Shown: positions 44,144-52,162 of the stretch, in pieces
How the letters are laid out: every line of letters begins with the position of its first letter
Position numbering within the stretch: the first letter of the stretch is position 1
Origin: Streptococcus minor DSM 17118
GTDB lineage: Bacteria > Bacillota > Bacilli > Lactobacillales > Streptococcaceae
Reading direction: 5' to 3'
Assembly (NCBI RefSeq): GCF_000377005.1
Contig: NZ_AQYB01000033.1
Location: 186,001 to 250,000, forward strand
Length of the DNA: 64,000 nucleotides
Position numbers and translations under genes: made by a program
The notes under the pieces: generated by a model
The model's input: the letters and a program-made list of their open reading frames with translations, nothing else
Database searches by the model: none
Told to the model about the DNA's origin: nothing

Positions 44144-45061
44144 ATGAATCTACAAACCTATCAATTTGGAGAAATGACTCTCACTTGGTTAAGAGGGGCT
44201 GACAAATATACCGACGCAGGTACATTATTTGGTCCAGTCCCCAAAGCAGTTTGGTCACGTTTTTTCCCTGCAACGGAAGACGGATTATTAGCGGACCTAA
44301 CAGATCCAATTTTGATTTCTTATCAAGGGAAACATTACCTCATTGACACCAGCTTAGGAACTGAAAAGTTGGACGAGAAGCAGCGCCGAAATCTCGGTAT
44401 CCTATCTGAAAATCGTGTGGTAGAAAGCCTGCAAAGTTTGGGATTGACAGTTGATGATATTGACACTATCCTGATGACACATATGCATAATGACCATGCT
44501 GGAGGCTTGACTTCTCTAAGAGATGGTCAAATTGTTTCAACCTTCCCAAATGCAAAGATTTACATCCAAGAAATTGAATGGGACGAAGTCCGTTATCCTA
44601 ATAAACGTACACGTGGAACTTATTTAAGGGAAAATTGGGAGGCTGTTCAAGACCAAGTTATCACTTTTGGTGAATTTTTAGAGGTTGTTCCAGGGATTGA
44701 AATGCACCATACAGGTGGCCACAGTAATGGTCATAGCATCATCTTATTGAAACAAGGCGATAAAACGATGATCCACCTGTCTGATTTGCTGATTAGTCAT
44801 GCCCATCGTAATCCACTTTGGGTAGCAGCAGTAGATGATTATCCGATGGATGCTATCGCAGCTAAGGAAAAATGGATAAAAGAAGCCTACGAGAACAGCT
44901 ATCAATTCTTTTTCTACCATGATCAATTTTACGCTGTTCTTGAATTTGATAAGACAGGTCAACAGGTCGTTGCTTGTCTAGAACGCAATCGTCCTCCCCG
45001 AGTAGATTGGACGGCTAAGCAAGACAAACGACTACAAATATCTGAGGAAAGTCGTCTTTAA
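44144..45061 (+). CDS. YtnP-like metallo-beta-lactamase-fold hydrolase
   Basis: A 305-aa MBL-fold protein. The zinc motif HMHNDHAGG is at residues 113-121, with the later ligands in HHTGGHSNGHS and the aspartate in IHLSDLL. The N-terminal LFGPVPKAVWSRFFP and the YHDQF stretch are as in the YtnP family, whose Bacillus member degrades N-acyl-homoserine lactones. A lactonase or acyl-ester hydrolase role is therefore possible. I prefer the ATG at 44144 (AGGG 9 nt upstream); an ATG at 44135 is the alternative. It is last in the lysR-acd2-mbl unit. Confidence 0.83.
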   Translation: MNLQTYQFGEMTLTWLRGADKYTDAGTLFGPVPKAVWSRFFPATEDGLLADLTDPILISYQGKHYLIDTSLGTEKLDEKQRRNLGILSENRVVESLQSLGLTVDDIDTILMTHMHNDHAGGLTSLRDGQIVSTFPNAKIYIQEIEWDEVRYPNKRTRGTYLRENWEAVQDQVITFGEFLEVVPGIEMHHTGGHSNGHSIILLKQGDKTMIHLSDLLISHAHRNPLWVAAVDDYPMDAIAAKEKWIKEAYENSYQFFFYHDQFYAVLEFDKTGQQVVACLERNRPPRVDWTAKQDKRLQISEESRL

Positions 45062-45071
45062 CATAGTACAA

Positions 45072-45136
45072 AAAATACGAGAAGTTCTCTTCAACTAGTT
45101 TTACTAGAAAAGGAGCTTCTCGTATTTTATTTTTCT
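45072..45136. terminator. bidirectional terminator between mbl (+) and xerS (-)
   Basis: AAAATACGAGAAG paired with CTTCTCGTATTTT (13 bp perfect) with T-rich tracts on both strands, between convergent genes. Confidence 0.88.
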
Positions 45137-45138
45137 TA

Positions 45139-45174
45139 ACTTTATTTACGTAATAAATATTATGTAAATAAAGT
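45139..45174. repeat. 36-bp near-perfect AT-rich palindrome at the xerS 3' end
   Basis: ACTTTATTTAC paired with GTAAATAAAGT, and the inside (GTAATA/TATTAT) pairs as well. It is immediately adjacent to the xerS stop. It could be the xerS terminator or a protein site. Confidence 0.75.
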
Positions 45175-46245
45175 CTATAAATTATCTAAGGCATTTTTTT
45201 GTTCATCGTTGACGATGTGAGTATAGAGGTCTGTAACCTGCGTATTGGCGTGGCCTAGCTGATGGCTAACCAAAACTTGTGACTTCGTCGCATCATAGAG
45301 ACGAGTTGCAAGTGTATGGCGTAATTTATGAGGGGTCACACGAACCTTGAAGTCCGATGAATATTTTGCCACTATTTTTTCAATGGAAGAAGCATCGATG
45401 CGGTTTGGTACGCCTCGATATTCTGTCAAAAAGAAAGCGAGATCTGTTTTTTCAGCCTGATAGCGAGTTTGACGAATAGCAGCGTAGGCTTCAAGATAGG
45501 GTTTAGCAAAGGATGCAACATTGACAGAATCTCGTTTCCCACCCTTACGAGTGACCTCTATCATCATCATTTTGAGATTGACATCCTTCAAATCAAGATT
45601 AACAGCTTCAGATAATCGAACACCAGAGGCTAGTAGTAAGGCTAAAATCGCCAAATCACGTTCCTTATTTTTTCGGAAAGATGATTTAGCACGATTGGAA
45701 AGTTTGTTCTCATATTCACAATCTACATATTCCAAAAAGTCCATGGTTTCATCGCCTAAAAAAAGTTTTTGCTTGATATTTTCTGCACGAGAGGCCAAGG
45801 TCTCTCGTTTTTTCTTAGTAGAAACTTTCTTCATGACATTTCTATAAAAATATGGTTCACCTTGGTCATTTTCAACCTCCTCAGTCAGATACTTGTATAG
45901 ACTAGATAAGGCAGATAAGGTACGGTTAATGGTAGTCTGTGAAACCCCATTTTGTGTCGTATTGGCATTCAGCAAAGGACGTTCTCTTAAATATAGAATA
46001 AACGATTCCATATCTTTCTTTGTCAACGTTTCTAATCTTTCAAGTGGTATATCTGATAACTGTCTAACCGATACCAAATCAGCATCTATAAGCCATTCAA
46101 AGAAACGCCGATATTCTTTGAGGTATTCGTACAAAGTCGTAAAACTATAAGGCACTGCCAATTTAGACTGATAATAATCCAGTACAAACCAGGGCATGAC
46201 ATCTTTAAGTTCTTCAATTTTTTCTAAAAGTAATTCGCGTCGCAT
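45175..46245 (-). CDS. xerS: tyrosine recombinase XerS
   Basis: XerS (356 aa) is the single streptococcal/lactococcal Xer recombinase that resolves chromosome dimers at dif_SL. The N-terminal SAM-like domain (about 15-130) is followed by the catalytic domain. Catalytic residues visible are R210 (SGVRLSEAV), K234 (TRKGGK), H306 and R309 ([11 protein letters not shown]), H332 (GHANTQ) and Y341 (DLYTHIV). Ribosome site GTAGGAGAAA. The dif site lies about 64 bp upstream of the start codon, and the xerS -35 box is inside it. Length matches XerS exactly as I recall it. Confidence 0.97.
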   Translation of the reverse strand: MRRELLLEKIEELKDVMPWFVLDYYQSKLAVPYSFTTLYEYLKEYRRFFEWLIDADLVSVRQLSDIPLERLETLTKKDMESFILYLRERPLLNANTTQNGVSQTTINRTLSALSSLYKYLTEEVENDQGEPYFYRNVMKKVSTKKKRETLASRAENIKQKLFLGDETMDFLEYVDCEYENKLSNRAKSSFRKNKERDLAILALLLASGVRLSEAVNLDLKDVNLKMMMIEVTRKGGKRDSVNVASFAKPYLEAYAAIRQTRYQAEKTDLAFFLTEYRGVPNRIDASSIEKIVAKYSSDFKVRVTPHKLRHTLATRLYDATKSQVLVSHQLGHANTQVTDLYTHIVNDEQKNALDNL

Positions 46246-46285
46246 ACGTTTCTCCTACATTTTTGGGCAACATATTGATAATAGT

Positions 46286-46314
46286 AGTATATCATAACCC
46301 CGCATATGTTTCAA
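46286..46314 (-). promoter_or_regulatory. xerS promoter, -35 box inside dif
   Basis: On the minus strand: TTGAAA (46314-46309), 17-bp spacer, TATACT (46291-46286) preceded by TGA (extended -10). The -35 hexamer is the end of the dif site. Confidence 0.75.
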
Positions 46315-46339
46315 GAAAATTATAGTTTTTCGGAAAGAT
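46309..46339 (-). other. dif_SL chromosome dimer resolution site
   Basis: On the minus strand the site reads ATCTTTCCGAAAAACT followed by ATAATTTTCTTGAAA, matching the 31-bp streptococcal dif_SL as I recall it: imperfect arms around a central ACTATAAT. It lies just upstream of xerS, as in other streptococci. Gene orientation flips from plus to minus around it, consistent with the replication terminus. Confidence 0.88.
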
Positions 46340-46428
46340 GGTATAGAAAATGATGTCATCATTCTTTAACCAGAATTACCCTTCCTTATAAGGTCTTTTA
46401 AGATTAGATCAGTAATCTCATTGACTGT

Positions 46429-46890
46429 TCAGCTATCAGTATTGATCTTTTGTCCAGAAATCTGGTCTCCAAATACCCGCAAACAATGATCTAAATGTTT
46501 TAAAGCCCAGTTATTATTTTCTTGAGTTCGATTGTTTAAACGGCTCAAGATAGTATTTTTGTCAGCAACCAGAATATAATGCTGTACATAGATATCCTCG
46601 CTCAGTCCTTGTTCGATGATTTCCTGGTAATATTCTTTTTTAAATATCGTCATAGGCACAATGATGATTTTATCTGTTTTACTAGCTAAATCACGTATAA
46701 TCTGGATGGTTGCCCTACGCCAAATTGGATAAACCTGAAAATCCTCTGGATAGGCTGACGTTGGAAATTTTTCTGTAAAAAAATTCCCTAGGCACTTTGG
46801 AACATAAATTTCTTGATGAAGAAAACTTACGAGACAGTTTTTCCAATCCGAAAAGCTCCATTGAGCCAAATAATCGAGCCAAATAATCAT
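46429..46890 (-). pseudogene. TmrB-like P-loop kinase, disrupted by a 13-bp duplication
   Basis: The frame encodes 153 aa whose C-terminal part (DFQVYPIWRRATIQII, KIIIVPMTIFKKEYY) resembles TmrB-like ATP-binding proteins. These begin MIIWLNG and a Walker A motif. Here the P-loop is missing. The start region contains a perfect 13-bp tandem duplication (GATTATTTGGCTC twice on the minus strand). Removing one copy restores MIIWLNGAFRIGKTVS, with Walker A GAFRIGKT, but that frame then meets TAA. So at least two lesions exist: the duplication, plus an indel and nonsense change downstream. The intact-looking frame lacks its nucleotide-binding loop. Confidence 0.75.
46863..46888. repeat. 13-bp perfect tandem duplication
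   Basis: GAGCCAAATAATC repeated head to tail (plus strand 46863-46875 and 46876-46888) at the 5' end of the TmrB-like pseudogene. Confidence 0.95.
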
Positions 46891-46900
46891 TTCCTCTACT

Positions 46901-46926
46901 TTTTACATAATATAAGTTATGTAAAA
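46901..46926. repeat. 10-bp AT-rich inverted repeat
   Basis: TTTTACATAA-TATAAG-TTATGTAAAA, between the pseudogene start and the DUF3307 terminator. The arms resemble those of the palindrome at 45139. Confidence 0.7.
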
Positions 46927-46947
46927 AAACCGAGTCTAAACTCGGTT
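46923..46947 (-). terminator. terminator after the DUF3307 gene
   Basis: Minus strand AACCGAG-TTTAGA-CTCGGTT stem followed by T6. Confidence 0.85.
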
Positions 46948-46950
46948 TCT

Positions 46951-47709
46951 TTAGTATAAGACGATAAAAGCATATAGGACTAAAACACTAATCATACTAA
47001 ATAGTGAGCCTATCAAGTAATATTCTGCAAATCCTTGGTCTTTTGAGATACGATCATAGCGTGCGATGGATTTGGCAGTAAAGACAAGACCGATAGCTGC
47101 ATATTGGCCCATCAGCAGAAAAATAACCATGATTAAGCGTTCAAGTTGTCCAATTAGAGCTCCTGCCCCTGCTTTTGTGTTCTGCCCTTCTACTTCTTCC
47201 TCATCAGGTTGATACTTACTGAAGAAGAGCTTGAAGACGATGTTGACAGGCTTGGTGATAAGCACTAAAAGAAGGATAATATTCAAGATTGGAAAGGGAG
47301 GATGATCTGTTTTGGTCACATCTAATGTAGATGCTAGATGGGAATAATGAGTATATAGGAGGAAAATAGCTCCTACATGGACTATTTGGTCGATGAGAAA
47401 TACAATGTTTTCCCAAGATGGCTTGATGTAACCATTTTTAATCAAGAAATACTTGGTAAAATCAATGGCAAAATGTACCAACCAAATTTTAAAGAAGAAG
47501 CCTACAAAATCTTGATTGTAGAGGAATCCAACAAAGATCATTGGAAGGGCAACCCAAAACATATGCAGACAAAGGGCCTTAAAATGTTTGTTTTTTTGGG
47601 CAGCGAGTTGTGGACTTTGTAGATGGAAATCACTAAAAAAGTGGCAGATTAGACCAATGGTGAGAGGAAAATGCTCAAAAAGATAATAGGCAATTACATT
47701 TTCAATCAT
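46951..47709 (-). CDS. DUF3307 family membrane protein
   Basis: A 252-aa polytopic membrane protein of the DUF3307 family. About six hydrophobic segments are seen; the first contains the family motif GLICHFFSDFHLQSPQLAAQKN, followed by LCLHMFWVALP. A polar loop (YQPDEEEVEGQNTK) lies around residues 165-180. Function unknown. It starts 21 nt after the ffh stop behind AGAGGTG, so it can be read from the ylxM-ffh transcript. In other Firmicutes I believe this family is often beside satD; here satD is at 29705. Confidence 0.82.
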   Translation of the reverse strand: MIENVIAYYLFEHFPLTIGLICHFFSDFHLQSPQLAAQKNKHFKALCLHMFWVALPMIFVGFLYNQDFVGFFFKIWLVHFAIDFTKYFLIKNGYIKPSWENIVFLIDQIVHVGAIFLLYTHYSHLASTLDVTKTDHPPFPILNIILLLVLITKPVNIVFKLFFSKYQPDEEEVEGQNTKAGAGALIGQLERLIMVIFLLMGQYAAIGLVFTAKSIARYDRISKDQGFAEYYLIGSLFSMISVLVLYAFIVLY

Positions 47710-47730
47710 TTCTTCACCTCTTTATATAAT

Positions 47731-49281
47731 TTATTTACGTTTTTTCTTCGCTTTTTTGATTTTATTAGCCTGGCGTTTCATGGCTTGCTTCATGGCAAAT
47801 TCACCAATTTTACCTTTGATACCACCGCCCATCATCTGACTCATATCAGGCATTCCACTCCCACTACCCATCATGCCATTAAGAGCAGACATGTCAGGCA
47901 TCCCCATACCACCCATATTTGGCATATTTTTCGGCATATTGTTAGGATTGAGTCCCATTTGGCGCATCATCTTGTCCATATCACCTGACATGATGCCTTG
48001 CATCATAGTTTTGGCCTGATTAAAGTCCTTGATAAACTTATTGACGTCAACAAAACTATTACCTGAACCAGCTGCAATCCGACGTCGACGGCTCGGAGAT
48101 AACAAATCAGGATTCTCACGTTCTGCTGGGGTCATAGAGGACACGATTGCTCGTTTACGAGCGATTTCACGTTCGTCTACCTTGATATTGGCTAAAGCAG
48201 GATTACCCGCCATACCAGGAATCATCTTGAGTAGATCTTCCATGGGTCCCATGTTTTGTACTTGGTCCAGTTGTTCGATGAAATCGTTGAAATCAAAGGT
48301 GTTCTCCCGCATTTTTTCAGCCAGTTCCAATGATTTCTTTTCATCGTATTCCTGAGAAGCCTTCTCAATCAAGGTTAGTAGGTCACCCATGCCCAAGATA
48401 CGGCTTGCCATTCGGTCTGGGTGGAAGGTTTCAATATCAGTAATTTTTTCACCAGTACCAGTAAATTTGATGGGCTTACCAGTGATTTCACGGACAGAAA
48501 GGGCAGCACCACCACGAGTATCCCCATCGATTTTAGTCAGTACAACCCCAGTGATTTCAAGTTGTTTGTGAAACTCGGCTGCAACATTAGCTGCTTCCTG
48601 ACCAATCATGCTATCGATGACGAGCAAGATTTCGTTTGGATTGGCTAAAGATTTAACATCGCGGAGCTCTTCCATCAGCTTCTCATCAATTTGTAGACGA
48701 CCAGCTGTATCAATGAGAACATAATCGTGGCGGTTTTCACGTGCCAATGCCAGTCCTTGTGACACGATTTCTACAGCTGAATGGTCAGTGCCCATATCAA
48801 AGACAGGGACATTGATTTGCTGACCAAGAGTTTTGAGCTGGTCGATAGCTGCTGGACGGTAAATATCCGCTGCAATCATCAAAGGCCGAGCATTTTCTTC
48901 TTTAATCAGTTTGTTGGCTAATTTGCCTGCAAAGGTTGTTTTACCAGCACCCTGTAAACCAACCATCATGATAATAGTCGGAATCTTAGGAGCTTTCTCG
49001 ATTTCAGCTGTTTCTGAACCCAAAATTTCTGTCAATTCTTCATTGACGATTTTGACGATTTGCTGAGTCGGATCTAGTGTATCAATGATTTCATGCCCAA
49101 TAGCACGCTCTCGGACCCGCTTGATAAAGGTTTTTACGACTGGCAAGGCAACGTCAGCTTCAAGAAGGGCTAGACGGATCTCCTTGGTGACTTCTTGGAC
49201 ATCTTTTTCAGATAATTTTTTCTTTCCACGTAAGTTTTTAAAAACGCTCTGTAAGCGCTCTGTTAAGCTTTCAAAAGCCAT
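47731..49281 (-). CDS. ffh: signal recognition particle protein Ffh
   Basis: Ffh (516 aa) is the SRP GTPase that binds signal sequences of nascent membrane proteins. The N-domain (about 1-90) is followed by the G-domain: G1 GLQGAGKTT, G3 DTAGRLQ, G4 TKIDGDTRGG. The C-terminal methionine-rich M-domain shows many Met residues (GMGMPDMSALNGMM-type) that line the signal groove and bind 4.5S RNA. A basic tail ends it (KRQANKIKKAKKKRK). It is preceded by ylxM, as usual. Confidence 0.97.
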   Translation of the reverse strand: MAFESLTERLQSVFKNLRGKKKLSEKDVQEVTKEIRLALLEADVALPVVKTFIKRVRERAIGHEIIDTLDPTQQIVKIVNEELTEILGSETAEIEKAPKIPTIIMMVGLQGAGKTTFAGKLANKLIKEENARPLMIAADIYRPAAIDQLKTLGQQINVPVFDMGTDHSAVEIVSQGLALARENRHDYVLIDTAGRLQIDEKLMEELRDVKSLANPNEILLVIDSMIGQEAANVAAEFHKQLEITGVVLTKIDGDTRGGAALSVREITGKPIKFTGTGEKITDIETFHPDRMASRILGMGDLLTLIEKASQEYDEKKSLELAEKMRENTFDFNDFIEQLDQVQNMGPMEDLLKMIPGMAGNPALANIKVDEREIARKRAIVSSMTPAERENPDLLSPSRRRRIAAGSGNSFVDVNKFIKDFNQAKTMMQGIMSGDMDKMMRQMGLNPNNMPKNMPNMGGMGMPDMSALNGMMGSGSGMPDMSQMMGGGIKGKIGEFAMKQAMKRQANKIKKAKKKRK

Positions 49282-49318
49282 GGTTCACACTCCTATAGTA
49301 ATATGTTTTATGTTAAAG

Positions 49319-49651
49319 TTAATCTCGATTGTCAATGCTTGAAAGAATGGCAATTTTCTCTTGGAGAAAGTGATCTTCAGGATATTTCTGCATAATTGAC
49401 TCTAAAATTTCACTGCGAACAATGTAATCCGAGTACATATGCAGTTTCATCTCGTAATCTTCTAAAATTTTCTCTGTGCGCTTGATATTGTCATAGACAG
49501 CTTGACGACTAACGCCAAATTCTTCAGCAATTTCAGCTAAGCTATAGTCATCTGCATAGTAGAGTTCAATATAGTTCATCTGCTTATCGGTCAGTAGAGC
49601 CGCATAAAACTCGAAGAGGGCATTCATTCGGTTGGTTTTTTCAATTTCCAT
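49319..49651 (-). CDS. ylxM: YlxM/p13 family SRP-associated helix-turn-helix protein
   Basis: A 110-aa protein of the YlxM/UPF0122 family. It has a sigma-like helix-turn-helix ([22 protein letters not shown]), is encoded with ffh and is thought to modulate the SRP. It begins [16 protein letters not shown] as in relatives. There is no ribosome site; instead the promoter -10 TATAAT ends 7 nt before the ATG, so the mRNA is expected to be leaderless. 37 nt separate it from ffh, which has its own ribosome site. Confidence 0.93.
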   Translation of the reverse strand: MEIEKTNRMNALFEFYAALLTDKQMNYIELYYADDYSLAEIAEEFGVSRQAVYDNIKRTEKILEDYEMKLHMYSDYIVRSEILESIMQKYPEDHFLQEKIAILSSIDNRD

Positions 49652-49658
49652 AGCTTTT

Positions 49659-49667
49659 ATTATACCA
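49659..49667 (-). promoter_or_regulatory. ylxM-ffh promoter giving a leaderless mRNA
   Basis: Minus strand TGGTATAAT (extended -10), ending 7 nt before the ylxM ATG; no Shine-Dalgarno in between. It abuts the gntR terminator T-run. Confidence 0.75.
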
Positions 49668-49703
49668 AAAAAGCCCGTATTTTAATAGAGGTAAAACGGA
49701 CTT
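49665..49703 (-). terminator. gntR terminator
   Basis: Minus strand AAGTCCGT paired with ACGGGCTT (one G-U), long loop, T6. The T-run overlaps the upstream edge of the ylxM promoter. Confidence 0.75.
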
Positions 49704-49713
49704 TTGGGTAAAT

Positions 49714-50412
49714 CTAGTTATTCTCTAAATAAAATTCAAATCTGTCTCCGACATACTGGCTATTGACATACTCAAAGGCTTGTCCATCTTCTAGGTAGGA
49801 TACTTGTCGGAGGGCTAAAATAGCCTGCTTCTTTCCAATTTGCAGGAGCTTTGAGACCTTGTCATTGGCCAGCCGAGCAAAGATGGTCTGGTGACTCTTT
49901 CCGATACGGTAACCGTTATCTGTCATGGTTTTAAAGAAGTGATTGGTAACATCTTCTTTTTTAAATGTTTTAATAAGCCGTTCTGGTATACTAGCCACTT
50001 CATAGACGACAGGTAGGTCATCTGCATAGCGAACGCGCTCCATACGGATGATACTCTCTTTTGCATCCAGCTGTAGCATTTGGCGTTCCTTTTCGTTTGG
50101 AAAAGTTTTTGTATAAGAAAGTAATTTGCTGGATGGTATTTTTCCTTGAAGTTGGATAATCTCAGTAAAGGAGGTAGTTCCCCGCATTTTTTCCTGTACC
50201 CGTGTACTAGCCACATAGGTTCCGGAACCAACTTTTCTGGTCAGAACCCCTTCTTCTACAAGAAGGGTAATAGCTTGGCGGAGGGTCATCCGTGATACAC
50301 CAAAATCATCTGCTAAATCTCGCTCACTTGGTAAACGCTGTCCGATTTTCCAAATTCCTAAATCAATATCATCCTTAATTTTATTATGAATTGTTATGTA
50401 GGCTGCTTCCAT
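49714..50412 (-). CDS. GntR-family (HutC subfamily) transcriptional regulator
   Basis: A 232-aa GntR regulator. The winged helix-turn-helix is KIGQRLPSERDLADDFGVSRMTLRQAI. A UTRA ligand-binding domain follows (about 85-232) with RMERVRYADDLPVVYE and EYVNSQYVGDRFEFYL. Such proteins bind sugar phosphates or similar ligands. It is divergent from guaA and may control it or act elsewhere. Two adjacent ATG codons exist (50415, 50412); AGGAGA is better spaced from the second. Confidence 0.88.
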   Translation of the reverse strand: MEAAYITIHNKIKDDIDLGIWKIGQRLPSERDLADDFGVSRMTLRQAITLLVEEGVLTRKVGSGTYVASTRVQEKMRGTTSFTEIIQLQGKIPSSKLLSYTKTFPNEKERQMLQLDAKESIIRMERVRYADDLPVVYEVASIPERLIKTFKKEDVTNHFFKTMTDNGYRIGKSHQTIFARLANDKVSKLLQIGKKQAILALRQVSYLEDGQAFEYVNSQYVGDRFEFYLENN

Positions 50413-50493
50413 CATTTCTCCTCACTTCTACTCTTTTTATTTTACCAAAAATTAGTATTTTTCTCCATTCCTACTGCAAATAGTTCGTTTTTG

Positions 50494-50502
50494 TGGTAAA
50501 AT
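50494..50502 (+). promoter_or_regulatory. guaA promoter, extended -10
   Basis: TGGTAAAAT 44 nt before the guaA ATG; weak -35. Confidence 0.6.
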
Positions 50503-50545
50503 AAATAACAGAAAAGGAAACTTTTTTGATTTGAAAGGAAAAAGG

Positions 50546-52096
50546 ATGACAATGCAAGATGTGCAAAAGATTATCGTTCTGGATTACGGTAGTCAATACA
50601 ACCAACTCATTTCCCGCCGTATCCGTGAATTTGGTGTATTTTCAGAGCTGAAAAGCCACAAAATTTCTGCGGAAGAGGTTAGAAAGATCGACCCTATTGG
50701 TATCGTTCTTTCGGGAGGACCAAATTCGGTATATGCTGAAAATGCTTTTGATATCGATGCCGAAATTTTCGAATTAGGAATTCCTATCTTGGGGATTTGC
50801 TACGGGATGCAACTGATTACCCACAAACTAGGTGGTAAGGTGGTTCCTGCTGGAGAAGCTGGTAACCGTGAATATGGTCAATCTACTCTTCGCCTCCAAG
50901 CTAGTTCTAACCTCTTTACTGGAACACCTGATGAGCAAGTGGTTCTCATGAGTCACGGCGATGCGGTGACTGAAATTCCAAGTGATTTCCATCTTGTGGG
51001 GCTATCATCAGATTGCCCATTTGCGGCCATTGAAAATACGGACAAGCATATCTATGGAATCCAATTCCACCCAGAGGTTCGTCATTCCGAATACGGAAAT
51101 GACATTCTGAGAAACTTTGCCATTAACATCTGTGGGGCAAAGGGTGATTGGACCATGGAAAACTTTATTGATGTTGAAATTGAAAAAATCCGTCAAACAG
51201 TTGGCGATAAAAAGGTCCTACTTGGCCTGTCAGGTGGAGTAGATTCATCTGTAGTGGGTGTTCTTCTCCAGCGCGCCATTGGTGATCAACTGACCTGTAT
51301 TTTTGTGGATCATGGTCTTCTTCGTAAGAATGAGGGAGATCAAGTTATGGAAATGCTCGGAGGCAAGTTTGGGCTCAACATCATCCGTGTAGATGCCTCT
51401 AAACGCTTCTTGGACTTGTTGGCAGGTGTTTCTGACCCTGAGAAAAAACGCAAGATTATCGGTAACGAATTTGTTTATGTCTTTGACGATGAAGCTAGCA
51501 AACTGAAGGATGTTGACTTCTTGGCTCAAGGCACTCTTTATACTGATATTATTGAGTCTGGTACAGAGACAGCAGAAACGATCAAATCTCACCACAATGT
51601 TGGTGGATTGCCTGAAGACATGCAGTTCAAGTTGATTGAGCCACTCAATACTCTCTTTAAAGATGAAGTCCGTGCTCTTGGGACAGCTCTTGGTATGCCA
51701 GATGAAATTGTTTGGCGCCAGCCATTCCCAGGACCAGGACTTGCTATCCGTGTGATGGGTGAGATTACTGAAGAAAAACTCAAAACTGTCCGTGAATCAG
51801 ATGCCATCCTCCGCGAGGAAATTGCTAAGGCTGGTCTCGATCGTGATGTCTGGCAGTATTTCACTGTCAATACAGGAGTTCGGTCTGTTGGTGTCATGGG
51901 AGATGGTCGTACTTATGACTATACTATCGCTATTCGTGCTATTACCTCTATTGATGGTATGACTGCTGACTTTGCTAAGCTTCCATGGGAGGTTCTCCAA
52001 AAAATCTCGGTTCGCATCGTCAATGAAGTGGACCACGTCAACCGTATCGTCTATGACATCACCAGCAAACCACCAGCAACCGTGGAGTGGGAATAA
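50546..52096 (+). CDS. guaA: GMP synthase (glutamine-hydrolysing)
   Basis: GuaA (516 aa) aminates XMP to GMP. The class I glutamine amidotransferase domain (about 1-200) has the nucleophile in GICYGMQ and the His-Glu pair in [10 protein letters not shown]. The ATP-pyrophosphatase domain has the P-loop [14 protein letters not shown]. The C-terminal dimerisation domain ends KPPATVEWE. The ATG at 50546 is 6 nt after AAAGGA; an in-frame TTG at 50531 precedes the site and is rejected. It is one of two plus-strand genes right of dif. Confidence 0.96.
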   Translation: MTMQDVQKIIVLDYGSQYNQLISRRIREFGVFSELKSHKISAEEVRKIDPIGIVLSGGPNSVYAENAFDIDAEIFELGIPILGICYGMQLITHKLGGKVVPAGEAGNREYGQSTLRLQASSNLFTGTPDEQVVLMSHGDAVTEIPSDFHLVGLSSDCPFAAIENTDKHIYGIQFHPEVRHSEYGNDILRNFAINICGAKGDWTMENFIDVEIEKIRQTVGDKKVLLGLSGGVDSSVVGVLLQRAIGDQLTCIFVDHGLLRKNEGDQVMEMLGGKFGLNIIRVDASKRFLDLLAGVSDPEKKRKIIGNEFVYVFDDEASKLKDVDFLAQGTLYTDIIESGTETAETIKSHHNVGGLPEDMQFKLIEPLNTLFKDEVRALGTALGMPDEIVWRQPFPGPGLAIRVMGEITEEKLKTVRESDAILREEIAKAGLDRDVWQYFTVNTGVRSVGVMGDGRTYDYTIAIRAITSIDGMTADFAKLPWEVLQKISVRIVNEVDHVNRIVYDITSKPPATVEWE

Positions 52097-52116
52097 ATAT
52101 CAAGTAAAACAAGACG

Positions 52117-52152
52117 AACCCCTTTGAAATAAAATTTTCAAAGGGGTTTTTG
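52117..52152 (+). terminator. guaA terminator
   Basis: AACCCCTTTGAAA paired with TTTCAAAGGGGTT (13 bp perfect), then T5. Confidence 0.93.
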
Positions 52153-52162
52153 TTCTGTTTAT

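Noticed and set aside
34986-45061. Butyrate fermentation operon of clostridial type
   Set aside because: No EtfAB, butyrate kinase or phosphotransbutyrylase gene is present in the window, and the dehydrogenase looks GCDH/ACX4-like rather than Bcd-like.
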